This document shows positions 8,160-16,626 of a stretch of 64,000 nt of DNA, piece after piece. The notes under the pieces were generated by a model that ran no database searches, had not been told where the DNA came from, and saw nothing but the letters and a program-made list of their open reading frames with translations. The position numbers and the translations under genes are program-made. Origin of the DNA: JBIQKZ01 sp044464765 (GTDB lineage: Bacteria; Pseudomonadota; Gammaproteobacteria; Burkholderiales; Burkholderiaceae_B); NCBI GenBank assembly GCA_044464765.1, contig JBIQKZ010000001.1:124001-188000 (forward strand). The letters are read 5' to 3'. The first letter of the stretch is position 1. Each line of letters opens with the position of its first letter.

Positions 8160-10349
8160 ATGAGCAAAAAAAGCATTGAGTTCTTGAAAATGCTGTGTAT
8201 TCGGGGGCCTGGCGTCTGGGCGTATCGCCCCGTCATCGAGGCCTGGGTCGACATCGGCGACCTGGAAGACTGCCCCTCGAATACGCTTCCAGGCTTCAGC
8301 GAGCGCCTGACTGCCTGGCTGCCCTCGTTGATCGAGCATCGCTGCAGCGTAGGCGAGCGCGGCGGGTTTTTGCAGCGTTTGCGCGACGGCACATGGCCGG
8401 CCCACATCATGGAACACGTGACCCTGGAGCTGCAAGCCCTGGCCGGCATGCCAGGCGGCTTGGGCCGCGCGCGGGAAACGTCGCAACGCGGCGTGTACAA
8501 GGTTGCCGTACGCGCCTGGTACGAACCGGTTACCCGCGCCGCGCTGTATGCCGCGCGCGACCTCGTGATGGCGGCGATCGAAGACCGCCCCTACGATGTG
8601 GCGGCGGCGGTCGATGCGCTGCGAGATATCGCCGAACCGTTGCGCCTGGGCCCCAGCACGGAATGCATTGTCGATGCGGCGGACGACCGCGATATTCCCG
8701 CGATCCGTCTGGGCGAAGCCAATCTGGTGCAGCTTGGCTATGGGGCGCGTCAGCGACGAATCTGGACTGCGGAAACCGATCGAACGGGGGCCATTGCCGA
8801 AGGCATCTGCAGCGACAAGGATCTGACCCGAAGCCTGTTGAAGGCCTGTGGCGTTCCGGTGCCTGAAGGACGCCTCGTGGAATCGATTGCCCAGGCGTGG
8901 GAGGCCGCTCAGGACATTGGCTTGCCGGTGGTGGTCAAGCCGATCGATGGCAACCATGGGCGGGGGGTTTTTACCAACCTCATTTCGCGCCAGGAAGTCG
9001 AGACTGCGTTTGGCATTGCGGTGGATGAAGGCAGCGGCGTTGTGGTCGAGCGTTTCATCCCCGGCGATGAGCATCGCCTGCTGATCGTGGGCGGACGGCT
9101 GGTGGCGGCCGCGCGTGGCGAAGCCGCCACCGTGATCGGCGATGGGGTCAGCACCGTCGCGCAGTTGATCGAGCAGCAGTTGAACTCGGACCCCAGGCGT
9201 GGGCGCGGGGAAGACCAGCCCTTGAATATCATCCGGCTGGATTCGGCGGCACAGATGGAGATTGCCCGCCAGGGCTTTGAGCGCGACTCGATTCCCGCCC
9301 AGGGCGTTTGCGTCGTGATTCAGCGCAACGGCAATGTATCCATCGATGTCACGGATCAGGTGCATCCCAAGGTTGCCGGCGCGGTTTGCCTGGCCGCCAA
9401 GGTTGTCGGCCTGGATATTGCGGGGGTGGACCTTGTTGCCAAGGATATTGCCCAGCCATTGCAGGACCAAGGTGGCGCAATTGTCGAAGTGAACGCCGGC
9501 CCCGGCTTGCTGATGCACCTCAAGCCCGCCTCGGGCCGCCCGCGTGACGTGGGGGCGGCGATCATCGATAACATGTTCCCGCATGGGGATGCGGGGCGGA
9601 TTCCCATCGTGGGCATTTCCGGCAGCCATGGCAAGACCCTGGTGGCCCGTCTGCTGACGAGGCTGCTTCAGATGGCGGGCCTGTATACCGGCTTGGCATG
9701 CAGCGATGGCCTGTATTTGCAGAGTCGCCATGTTGACAAGACAGCTGGTGCAAGCTGGGAGGCCGCCCGCCGCCTCCTGCTTAACCGCGCGGTGCAGGCC
9801 GCCGTCATCGAGCAAAGCGCTCGCGGCATACTGACCGAAGGCTTGGCCTATGATCGTTGCCATATCGGGGTGGTGACAGGGGTCGATCCAGGCGACCTGC
9901 TTCCCGACCTGGACATCCACGATGCCGATCGCCTGGCCAACGTGTTGCGCACCCAGGTCGACGTGGTGCTAAGCGATGGTGTGGCCGTATTGAATGCCGA
10001 CGATGAGCGGGTGGCCGAAATGGCCTCGCTATGCGACGGCGGCGTCATTCTCTATAGCCTTCGGCCGGACAGCGAGCGTATTGCGCAACACCGTGTTGCC
10101 GGCGGCCGGGCCGTGCTGGTGCAGGGCAGCGACATTGTGCTGGCCGAGGCATCGACCCTGGAAATCCTGATGGCGGTGGATGACCTGCCGCGCCACGATG
10201 CGCATGGCCCCAGGCGCTTAAGCGCACTCTTGCCTGCGGTGGCAGCCGCATGGGCATTGGGTCTGGACCACGACATCGTTCGCACAGGCATCCGGACGTT
10301 TGACGTCATGGAATCCGTACAAGCCAGTCCAGTCGGGCTGGCCGTCTAG
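8160..10349 (+). CDS. cphA': Truncated cyanophycin synthetase homologue CphA'
   Basis: A 729-residue paralogue of the adjacent CphA. It keeps the N-terminal domain, the complete ATP-grasp domain (VVVKPIDGNHGRGV, then VIGDGVSTVAQLI, and IVEVNAGPGLLMH near 445) and the first part of the Mur-ligase-like domain, but stops about 130 residues short of CphA. The Mur P-loop is GSHGKT (488-493) rather than CphA's GTNGKTTT, and the T-N-I-G-x-x-D-H motif is replaced by TGVDPGDLLPD. In CphA the ATP-grasp domain adds aspartate and the Mur-like domain adds arginine, so this protein probably cannot add arginine. The N / ATP-grasp / reduced-Mur layout recalls cyanobacterial CphA2, which polymerises beta-Asp-Arg dipeptides. 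The start may be 8160 or the ATG at 8190; neither has a strong ribosome-binding site. Confidence 0.88.
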   Translation: MSKKSIEFLKMLCIRGPGVWAYRPVIEAWVDIGDLEDCPSNTLPGFSERLTAWLPSLIEHRCSVGERGGFLQRLRDGTWPAHIMEHVTLELQALAGMPGGLGRARETSQRGVYKVAVRAWYEPVTRAALYAARDLVMAAIEDRPYDVAAAVDALRDIAEPLRLGPSTECIVDAADDRDIPAIRLGEANLVQLGYGARQRRIWTAETDRTGAIAEGICSDKDLTRSLLKACGVPVPEGRLVESIAQAWEAAQDIGLPVVVKPIDGNHGRGVFTNLISRQEVETAFGIAVDEGSGVVVERFIPGDEHRLLIVGGRLVAAARGEAATVIGDGVSTVAQLIEQQLNSDPRRGRGEDQPLNIIRLDSAAQMEIARQGFERDSIPAQGVCVVIQRNGNVSIDVTDQVHPKVAGAVCLAAKVVGLDIAGVDLVAKDIAQPLQDQGGAIVEVNAGPGLLMHLKPASGRPRDVGAAIIDNMFPHGDAGRIPIVGISGSHGKTLVARLLTRLLQMAGLYTGLACSDGLYLQSRHVDKTAGASWEAARRLLLNRAVQAAVIEQSARGILTEGLAYDRCHIGVVTGVDPGDLLPDLDIHDADRLANVLRTQVDVVLSDGVAVLNADDERVAEMASLCDGGVILYSLRPDSERIAQHRVAGGRAVLVQGSDIVLAEASTLEILMAVDDLPRHDAHGPRRLSALLPAVAAAWALGLDHDIVRTGIRTFDVMESVQASPVGLAV

Positions 10350-10377
10350 CCGCGTTTTTGCGAACCAAGGGAGCGTT

Positions 10378-12969
10378 ATGGAAGTGTCTCGTTTACGCGC
10401 GTTGCGCGGGCCCAATCTGTGGGGCCGCAATACGGCGCTTCAGGCGATCGTATCCTGCACTGAAGCGGAATGCGCACCGGAAACCTTGGCGGATTTCACC
10501 ACCCGGCTTCGCTCGCGCTTTCCCGATATCGATATTCTGGAACCCCTGGGCGGCGATCAGGCGTATTCGTTGGCCTATGCAGCGGGGCGCGCCGCACTGA
10601 GCTTGCAGGCCCAGGCAGGCAGTCCGGTCACCTTCTGCCGCGTCGCGCCGACCCCCGACAAGGGCGTTTTCCAGGTCATTATCGAATACTGCGAAGAAGG
10701 CGTTGGCCGGCTGGCCTTGTCCTTGGCCGAGCAGTTGTGTATGGCGGCCTGGCATGATGCGCCGTTCGACGTGGCTGGTGCACTGGTCCGCTTGCGCGAG
10801 CATAACAATGACGAACGCCTGGGGCCCAGTACGGGCGCCATCGTGCAGGCTGCGTTAAGCCGTGGCATTCCCTATCGGCGCCTGACGCAAGGCAGCCTGG
10901 TGCAATTTGGCTGGGGACGCCGGCAGCGCCGGATACAGGCCGCTGAAACCGATGCCACCAGCGCGATCGCCGAATCTATTGCGCAGGATAAAGAGCTGAC
11001 GAAAATGCTTTTACACGCGGCCGGCGTGCCTGTGCCCGACGGTCGTTGCGCAAGCAGTGCGGAGGATGCCTGGGCGGCGGCCGTGCAGATTGGCGCCCCG
11101 GTGGTGGTCAAGCCCCGTGACGGCAACCAGGGCAAAGGCGTGGCGGTTAACCTGCAGGATCGTGAACAGGTTACGGCGGCCTATGCGTCGGCCGCCGCCT
11201 ATGGCTCCGATGTGATTGTCGAACGTTATTTCCCCGGCCATGATTTTCGGCTGCTGGTGGTGGGCGACAAGCTGGTTGCGGCGGCGCGGCGCGACCCGCC
11301 GCAAGTTGTGGGCGATGGCCGGTCCACTATTTTTCAGTTGGTCGAGATGGTCAACGCCGATCCGCAACGCGGCGATGGCCATGCAACCTCCCTGACCAAG
11401 ATACGGCTGGACGAGATTGCGCTGTCGGTGCTGGCAGGGCAGGGCTATGAAACCACCTCCATACCCGGCAAGGGCGTCCTGGTCTTATTGCGCAGCAATG
11501 CCAATCTCAGTACAGGGGGCACGGCCACCGACGTCACTGACCATGTCCATCCGGAAATAGCGGCGGTCGCCGTCGCCGCCGCCCAGATGGTCGGCCTGGA
11601 TATTTGCGGCATTGATCTGGTCAGCCCCAGCGTGTTCGAACCGTTGGCGGCGCAGCCCGCGTGCATCGTCGAAGTCAATGCGGCGCCGGGGCTGCGCATG
11701 CACCTGACGCCGTCGTTTGGAACGGGCCGCCCGGTGGGCGAAGCCATCGTCGCCAGCCTGTTCGGCGAGGGTGAAGACGGACGCATTCCCGTCGTGGCGG
11801 TTGCGGGCACCAACGGCAAAACCACCACAGTCCGGCTGATTGCCCACTTATTGGCTCAGAATGGCCAATGTGTCGGCATGACTAATTCCGATGGTGTCTA
11901 TATTGGCGCGGAATGCATCGACACGGGCGACTGCAGCGGGCCGCGCAGCGCACGCAACGTACTCATGCATCCCGAGGTGGACGCCGCAGTGCTTGAAACC
12001 GCACGTGGCGGAATCTTGCGCGAAGGCCTGGGGTTTGACCGCTGCGATGTCGCGGTCGTGACCAACATTGGCCTGGGCGATCATCTGGGTCTGGGTTATA
12101 TCCACACCGTGGAAGAGCTCGCCGCCGTCAAGCGCGTGATTGTGGAGAATGTGGCGCTGGATGGCATGGCGGTGCTAAATGCCGCAGATTCCGCCGTTGC
12201 GGCCATGGCGGACAGCTGTCCTGGCGATGTTACGTATTTCGCGCGGGATAAAGATCATCCGGTGTTGGCCACCCACCGGGCTCAGGGGCGGCGCACCGTC
12301 TATCCGGACGGCGAGCATATTGTATTGACCGAGGGCGGGTTCGAGCGTCGTTATCCCTTGGCAGGCATGCCGCTTACCCGTAACGGCACGATTCCTTTTC
12401 AGGTCGAGAACGCGCTGGCGGCCATAGCAGCTGCCTGGGCGCTGGACATCGATGAACACGCGATCCGATCGGGGTTGGCGTCTTTCGTCAGCGACGCGGC
12501 GACCACTCCCGGGCGCTTCAACGTGTTCGACTACCGGGGAGCGACCTTGATTGCCGACTATGGCCACAACCCGGATGCCATCCATGCGCTGGTCCAGGCG
12601 GTCGGCGCCATGCCCGCCCGGCGCCGCAGTGTCGTGATCAGTGGTGCGGGCGATCGCCGTGACGAGGACATCCGGCGCCAGACCGCCATCCTGGGCGAGG
12701 CCTTTGACGACGTGATTCTGTACGAGGACATGTGCCAGCGGGGCCGGGCCGATGGCGAGGTGCTGGCCCTGCTGCGCCAGGGACTCGTCAATGCCGGGCG
12801 GGCGAGCAGCGTGCGGGAGGTCCACGGCGAGTTCCTTGCCATTGATACGGCCTTGCAGAGCTTGCAGCCCGAGGACCTTTGCCTGATTCTGGTTGATCAG
12901 GTGCAGGAGGCGCTGGATCACATCTCCTTGCGTATCAGCCAGGCCTTGAACTGCGCGGCGGTCGGGTAA
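10378..12969 (+). CDS. cphA: Cyanophycin synthetase CphA
   Basis: An 863-residue, near full-length cyanophycin synthetase, which makes the multi-L-arginyl-poly-L-aspartate storage polymer non-ribosomally. The N-terminal domain (~1-160) precedes an ATP-grasp domain (VVVKPRDGNQGKGV at 242-255; IVEVNAAPGLRMHLTPS near 440) and a Mur-ligase domain with P-loop GTNGKTTT (477-484), TARGGILREGLGF, TNIGLGDHLG and the C-terminal ADYGHNPDA and SGAGDRRDEDI segments. All motifs needed for alternating Asp and Arg addition are present. The ATG at 10378 is preceded by AAGGGAG at 10367-10373, 4 nt away. It lies 28 nt after cphA' and is surely co-transcribed. No cyanophycinase or isoaspartyl dipeptidase gene occurs in the window. 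Confidence 0.95.
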   Translation: MEVSRLRALRGPNLWGRNTALQAIVSCTEAECAPETLADFTTRLRSRFPDIDILEPLGGDQAYSLAYAAGRAALSLQAQAGSPVTFCRVAPTPDKGVFQVIIEYCEEGVGRLALSLAEQLCMAAWHDAPFDVAGALVRLREHNNDERLGPSTGAIVQAALSRGIPYRRLTQGSLVQFGWGRRQRRIQAAETDATSAIAESIAQDKELTKMLLHAAGVPVPDGRCASSAEDAWAAAVQIGAPVVVKPRDGNQGKGVAVNLQDREQVTAAYASAAAYGSDVIVERYFPGHDFRLLVVGDKLVAAARRDPPQVVGDGRSTIFQLVEMVNADPQRGDGHATSLTKIRLDEIALSVLAGQGYETTSIPGKGVLVLLRSNANLSTGGTATDVTDHVHPEIAAVAVAAAQMVGLDICGIDLVSPSVFEPLAAQPACIVEVNAAPGLRMHLTPSFGTGRPVGEAIVASLFGEGEDGRIPVVAVAGTNGKTTTVRLIAHLLAQNGQCVGMTNSDGVYIGAECIDTGDCSGPRSARNVLMHPEVDAAVLETARGGILREGLGFDRCDVAVVTNIGLGDHLGLGYIHTVEELAAVKRVIVENVALDGMAVLNAADSAVAAMADSCPGDVTYFARDKDHPVLATHRAQGRRTVYPDGEHIVLTEGGFERRYPLAGMPLTRNGTIPFQVENALAAIAAAWALDIDEHAIRSGLASFVSDAATTPGRFNVFDYRGATLIADYGHNPDAIHALVQAVGAMPARRRSVVISGAGDRRDEDIRRQTAILGEAFDDVILYEDMCQRGRADGEVLALLRQGLVNAGRASSVREVHGEFLAIDTALQSLQPEDLCLILVDQVQEALDHISLRISQALNCAAVG

Positions 12970-12992
12970 GCGGGCCGGCGAGCTGTCATGTG

Positions 12993-13021
12993 GGAACGAT
13001 TTCTTGGTAAGCTGTGTCTGA
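12993..13021 (+). promoter_or_regulatory. Possible ECF (sigma-E-like) promoter upstream of the exported methyltransferase
   Basis: GGAAC at 12993-12997 and GTCTGA at 13016-13021 are separated by 18 nt, close to the GGAAC-N17-GTC pattern of extracytoplasmic sigma factors, 75 nt before the ATG at 13096. An envelope-stress promoter would suit an exported protein. This is a pattern match only. Confidence 0.28.
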
Positions 13022-13095
13022 TAAGGGGCCAGGCCATAGTGCGATTGCGTGGCGGCCCTGCGACACGACGACCAGCAATTCAGGGCTTTCCAATA

Positions 13096-13926
13096 ATGAA
13101 CCACATGAAAATCAAACAAACTTTTGCGGCTGCGTTGGTGGCCGGCCTTGTTTGCGCCGCGCAAGCCGCCGCGCCCGACACCGACGAGGCATTGAATGCG
13201 GCGATTGCCAGCGACAAGCGCACCCCCGCGTTTGTACAGCGCGATGCCGCCCGCCATCCCTACGAAACGCTTTCGTTCTTTGGTATTCAGCCCACCATGA
13301 CGGTGATCGAACTGAGCCCCGGCGGCGGCTGGTATACCGAAATCCTCGCGCCGTATCTGCGTGAGCAGGGACACTATATCGCCGCCGCCTACGATGCGAA
13401 TTCCCCCAGGGAGAATCGTCGCGGCTATACCGCCAACTTCAAGAAAAAGCTGGCGGCGGATCCCGCTCGGTTCGATAAAGTCCAACTGACGGTTTTCGAG
13501 CCGCCCAAGCAGTTAAGCTATGCACAGCCTGGCAGCGCCGACCTTATCTTGACGTTTCGCAACTTGCATAACTGGCTGTCGTACGGCGACGACGCCATGA
13601 AACAGGTGTTCCAGAGCGCCTACGATGCGCTTAAACCGGGCGGCGTGTTCGGCGTCGTCGAGCACCGCCTGCCTGAATCCAAACCCCAGGACGCCACGGC
13701 CAGTTCGGGCTATATGCACGAATCGTACGTGATCCGTGTTGGTGAAAGCGTTGGCTTCAAGTTGGCCGCGAAATCCGAGGTCAACGCCAACCCCAAGGAT
13801 ACGGCCGATCACCCCAATGGCGTATGGGCCTTGCCCCCCAGCTACCGCAACAAAGACGTAGATCGTGCGCGTTATCAGGCCATCGGTGAAAGCGATCGCA
13901 TGACGTTGAAATTCGTGAAGCCCTGA
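13096..13926 (+). CDS. Exported class I SAM-methyltransferase-like protein
   Basis: A 276-residue protein. It begins with a Sec signal peptide (MNHMKIKQTFAAALVAGLVC, then AAQAAA-PD) and a probable cleavage site near residue 25. The mature part is a Rossmann-like methyltransferase fold: VIELSPGGGWYTEIL is a variant of the SAM-binding motif I, ADLILTFRNLHNWL is motif II-like, and ALKPGGVFGVVEHR is the post-motif III segment. Proteins of this layout form a recognised exported methyltransferase-like family in proteobacteria with no function known to me. SAM is not expected in the periplasm, so it may bind another ligand. The start could also be the ATG at 13105. It follows cphA by 126 nt and probably has its own promoter. 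Confidence 0.78.
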   Translation: MNHMKIKQTFAAALVAGLVCAAQAAAPDTDEALNAAIASDKRTPAFVQRDAARHPYETLSFFGIQPTMTVIELSPGGGWYTEILAPYLREQGHYIAAAYDANSPRENRRGYTANFKKKLAADPARFDKVQLTVFEPPKQLSYAQPGSADLILTFRNLHNWLSYGDDAMKQVFQSAYDALKPGGVFGVVEHRLPESKPQDATASSGYMHESYVIRVGESVGFKLAAKSEVNANPKDTADHPNGVWALPPSYRNKDVDRARYQAIGESDRMTLKFVKP

Positions 13927-13936
13927 GCTTAGTGCT

Positions 13937-13980
13937 CTGTTCCCACTAATCAACTCGGTCTCCTTGATAAGTGGGAACAG
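13937..13980. terminator. Hairpin between convergent genes
   Basis: Seventeen-nt arms (CTGTTCCCACTAATCAA at 13937-13953 and TTGATAAGTGGGAACAG at 13964-13980) pair with one A-A mismatch around a 10-nt loop, between the stops of the methyltransferase-like gene and the monooxygenase. There is no flanking T-run on either strand, so it is a bidirectional or factor-assisted terminator candidate. Confidence 0.6.
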
Positions 13981-13999
13981 GCCTTAACCAAACAGGATC

Positions 14000-15124
14000 T
14001 TAGATCGGCTGGGCCAGCGCCGCCAGCGATTCTTCCACCAGTCGAGTCTGCTCTTCGACGGGCGCGCCTCGTTGTTCGCGGCGACCGATTTCAAACGAGT
14101 TCTCGACCACCAGGCGGCAGCGCCGATAGCGGCGCTCCATGAAACCTTGGAAAAGCGCCTCGATCTCTTGATGCTTGCTGATTTCCTGACCTAGAACCAA
14201 GGCGTCTTCAACCGCCATGCCCGCGCCGGAGGCAAGTTGCGGCGTGGTGGGGTGGGCGGCGTCGCCAATGAGCAGGGTGCGGCCTTTATGCCAGGGTGCG
14301 GGCAGGAAGAAGGCTTCCAGGGGGCGCATCACAATGCGCGAGCTTCCGTTGAGATTGTTGCGTATGTCCTGGAGAACGCCGCCGTAGCCGTCCAGCAACT
14401 GAGCCAGCTTGCCCCACAGCAGGTTGTCGTCCATATGAGGATGGCGTGGCGTGGTTTCCAGCAGGAACATATACATTTCGGCGTCGGAAACGGGGCTCAG
14501 TCCGACTTTCACCTTGCCGCCCAGAAAGAAATTCCGGCGCTCGATCGAGGCCGGCCGGGGCGCGACCAGCCGCCAGCAGGTTTGCCCGGTGTATTCCGCT
14601 TTGGGGGCCTGGGGGAAAATCAATGAGCGGACACGCGAGAAAATGCCGTCGGCGCCGATCACCAGGTCATAGGCGCCGCGAGTGCCGTCCGAAAACTGGG
14701 CCTCGACCTCATGTTCCGTGTCGTGCAGGCTGTCGACCGTCAGGCCCAACCGCACTTTGGTGGAGCTTGCACGCACCCGCTCGGACAGGATCTGGTGCAA
14801 GACCGGCCGCATGATGCCGCCGCTGCAAGGCAGCGAGGGTTCGCCGCTGGAGGGTGTTGGCACCACCGTAACGCGTTCCCCGGCAACATTGCAGATCTGT
14901 ATCCCGTGCCCGGTGTAAGCATGCGCCATGACCTGCTCCAGAATGCCCAGTTGATGGAAGGCGCGCAGGGTGGGTCCGGTGATGGTGATGCCTGCGCCAT
15001 AGACGCGCCATTCGGGATCATTGTCAATCAAATCGACGGAAAGGCCGTTGCGTGTCAATTCCAGGGCGGCCGACATGCCTGCAATACCGCCACCGACGAT
15101 CAAGGCTTTGCGTATGGTTGCCAT
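14000..15124 (-). CDS. FAD-dependent aromatic hydroxylase (PHBH-fold monooxygenase)
   Basis: A 374-residue group A flavoprotein monooxygenase. The FAD-binding dinucleotide motif GGGIAGM is at residues 11-17, the DG motif GADGIFSRVR is near 157-166, and the GD motif LLIGDAAHPTTP is near 287-298 with SGAGMAVEDA after it. This is the architecture of p-hydroxybenzoate hydroxylase, 6-hydroxynicotinate 3-monooxygenase and 2,6-dihydroxypyridine 3-hydroxylase, which insert one oxygen next to a ring hydroxyl using NAD(P)H and O2. It is divergent from the large catabolic operon starting at 15469 and separated by a 344-nt regulatory region. It probably prepares the ring for extradiol cleavage by the LigAB-like pair. 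The substrate is unknown. Confidence 0.85.
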   Translation of the reverse strand: MATIRKALIVGGGIAGMSAALELTRNGLSVDLIDNDPEWRVYGAGITITGPTLRAFHQLGILEQVMAHAYTGHGIQICNVAGERVTVVPTPSSGEPSLPCSGGIMRPVLHQILSERVRASSTKVRLGLTVDSLHDTEHEVEAQFSDGTRGAYDLVIGADGIFSRVRSLIFPQAPKAEYTGQTCWRLVAPRPASIERRNFFLGGKVKVGLSPVSDAEMYMFLLETTPRHPHMDDNLLWGKLAQLLDGYGGVLQDIRNNLNGSSRIVMRPLEAFFLPAPWHKGRTLLIGDAAHPTTPQLASGAGMAVEDALVLGQEISKHQEIEALFQGFMERRYRRCRLVVENSFEIGRREQRGAPVEEQTRLVEESLAALAQPI

Positions 15125-15468
15125 GTGATTTCGCTCTAAAGGTTATGGGTCGCGCCTATTAGGTGCCTTGGGGGCCGCGCCGTCAACCGCCGGGGAACCA
15201 TTTCACGCAAGGGATCAAAAGACAGTGCATGGGCAGGCAAATTCATGCCGATGAAAAGAAGTCAGCCTTAGGAGACGGCCGGGTTCGCGCCTGTATCCTG
15301 GCATGAAGTTGAACATGTTCGGGTGCATAACCAGTCAAAAGTTAGTGCTGGCCTGGAACAACACTGATCGGCGTTGAAACCTATGATTCCAGCATGCCAA
15401 TACGCTAAAGGCGGGTTGCGGCAGCTTGCCTGCAAGCCCTTTGGCTGAGCCACGATGGAGACAAAGCA
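15125..15468. promoter_or_regulatory. Divergent intergenic region of the aromatic/N-heteroaromatic cluster
   Basis: These 344 nt lie between the monooxygenase (minus) and the catabolic operon (plus) and contain no plausible gene. A perfect 10-nt palindrome, GAACATGTTC, is at 15311-15320. GCCAATACGCTA at 15396-15407 resembles GCAAATACGCCTA upstream of the AraC gene (about 25618-25630), a possible shared regulator site. GGAG at 15457-15460 is the ribosome-binding site for the GTG at 15469. I could not place convincing -35/-10 boxes. Confidence 0.4.
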
Positions 15469-16626
15469 GTGAACGAACAGAACAATGGTGCAACGGTAGC
15501 AGGGCGTCCCAAGACACTTGAAGAGGCAAAACAATGGATGCTGGCCAAGCTGGCTGCCCGTAATCATCCCATGAGCGCATTGCCCGCCGACGAGGGCGTC
15601 GAGTGGATCAATGGCGTGCCCGGCCTGGATGGCCAGGCCTGGGGAACCTACTGGCACGGATTGGGCGACCTCGTGCGCCGGCAGGCGGAGCAAGCCGAGT
15701 CGCTCGGCCAGATGGACGAGGCCTCGCGCCTGTACCAGAAGGCCAGCGGGCTTTATTTCATGGGGCGCTTCCCTTGCCCCAATCATGCCGAAAAACTGAA
15801 ATGCGCCGTTTCCGAACGCGAAACGTATCTGCTGGCCAGCCGCCAGTGGAATGAGCCGATCGAGCGGGTGGTCATTCCTTTCCAGGGCCGCAGCGATGAA
15901 GGCAAGGAAATCGTCTTGCTTGTGCGCCGGCCGGTCGGCGTGGCCAATCCCCCGGTCGTGCTGATGTGGGGCGGTGTGGACGCCTATAAAGAGCAGATGA
16001 CGGCTGCGTCGGATGCCTTTCTGCAACGCGGTGTCGCGACCATCGCCATGGATAACGCGGGCACCGGCGAATCCCCGGTCAAGGGCGTGCAAGACGCCGA
16101 ACGGCCGTTCCTGACAGCCATCGACTGGATCGCCACCCAGTCTGGATTCCCGGGCGCCCGGCTGGGCTGCCTGGGCCGTTCTTTCGGCGGCTACTGGGCC
16201 ACCAAGGTTGCCCACCTGATTCCCGACCGTCTGGCCGGCGTGGTGAATTGGGGCGGGGGCGCCCACTATATGTTTCAGCCCGAATGGGTTGCCAAATCCC
16301 GGTATCCCGACAGCTACCTGATGGACCTGGTCGAAACCCGCTCACGCATGCTGGGGGCGACGAACGACGAGGAATACATTGCGTTCTTCCAGCGGCTGTC
16401 CTTGCTGGACCAGGGCTTGCTTGACGGGCCCAGCGCGCCCTTGCTTCTGGTCAATGGGAAAGAGGACAAGCAATGTCCCGTCGCCGATATCGCGCTTCTG
16501 ACGGAAAGCGGCTGGCCTAAATCGGTTCGCATGTTCCCCGGCGGGCATATGGGCCTGACGCCGCTTACCCTGCCTACGGTGGTCGATTGGCTGACACGCC
16601 AGGTGCAAGGCGGGGGAGTGCAGTGA
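15469..16626 (+). CDS. Alpha/beta hydrolase of the 2,6-dihydroxypseudooxynicotine hydrolase (C-C hydrolase) type
   Basis: A 385-residue hydrolase with a ~130-residue helical N-terminal lid region before the alpha/beta domain. The length and layout match 2,6-dihydroxypseudooxynicotine hydrolase (~367 residues), which cuts a carbon-carbon bond to remove the side chain from a hydroxylated pyridine ketone. The nucleophile elbow is GRSFGGY with Ser238; Asp333 (NGKEDKQCPV) and His360 (PGGHMGLT) complete a candidate triad, and MWGGVDAYKEQ supplies the oxyanion region. FrsA-type esterases share this fold, so a C-O or C-N hydrolase is possible. It starts with GTG, has GGAG 8 nt upstream, heads the plus-strand operon and overlaps the LigA-like gene (TGATG). 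Confidence 0.8.
   Translation: MNEQNNGATVAGRPKTLEEAKQWMLAKLAARNHPMSALPADEGVEWINGVPGLDGQAWGTYWHGLGDLVRRQAEQAESLGQMDEASRLYQKASGLYFMGRFPCPNHAEKLKCAVSERETYLLASRQWNEPIERVVIPFQGRSDEGKEIVLLVRRPVGVANPPVVLMWGGVDAYKEQMTAASDAFLQRGVATIAMDNAGTGESPVKGVQDAERPFLTAIDWIATQSGFPGARLGCLGRSFGGYWATKVAHLIPDRLAGVVNWGGGAHYMFQPEWVAKSRYPDSYLMDLVETRSRMLGATNDEEYIAFFQRLSLLDQGLLDGPSAPLLLVNGKEDKQCPVADIALLTESGWPKSVRMFPGGHMGLTPLTLPTVVDWLTRQVQGGGVQ

Noticed and set aside
8115..9920. Long open reading frame (601 codons) on the minus strand
   Set aside because: It lies entirely antisense to cphA', has no recognisable motif and reflects the high GC content, whereas the plus strand encodes clear ATP-grasp motifs.
10300..10377. Earlier start for CphA overlapping cphA'
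   Set aside because: The ATG at 10378 has AAGGGAG upstream and gives the family N-terminus; the 26 extra residues are the cphA' end read in another frame.
12988..13095. N-terminal extension of the methyltransferase-like protein
   Set aside because: Starting at 12988 would bury the clear signal peptide and includes the likely promoter; the ATG at 13096 begins the signal directly.
12175..13485. Open reading frame of 436 codons on the minus strand
   Set aside because: It crosses the end of cphA, the intergenic region and the methyltransferase gene in antisense, with no domain or ribosome-binding site.
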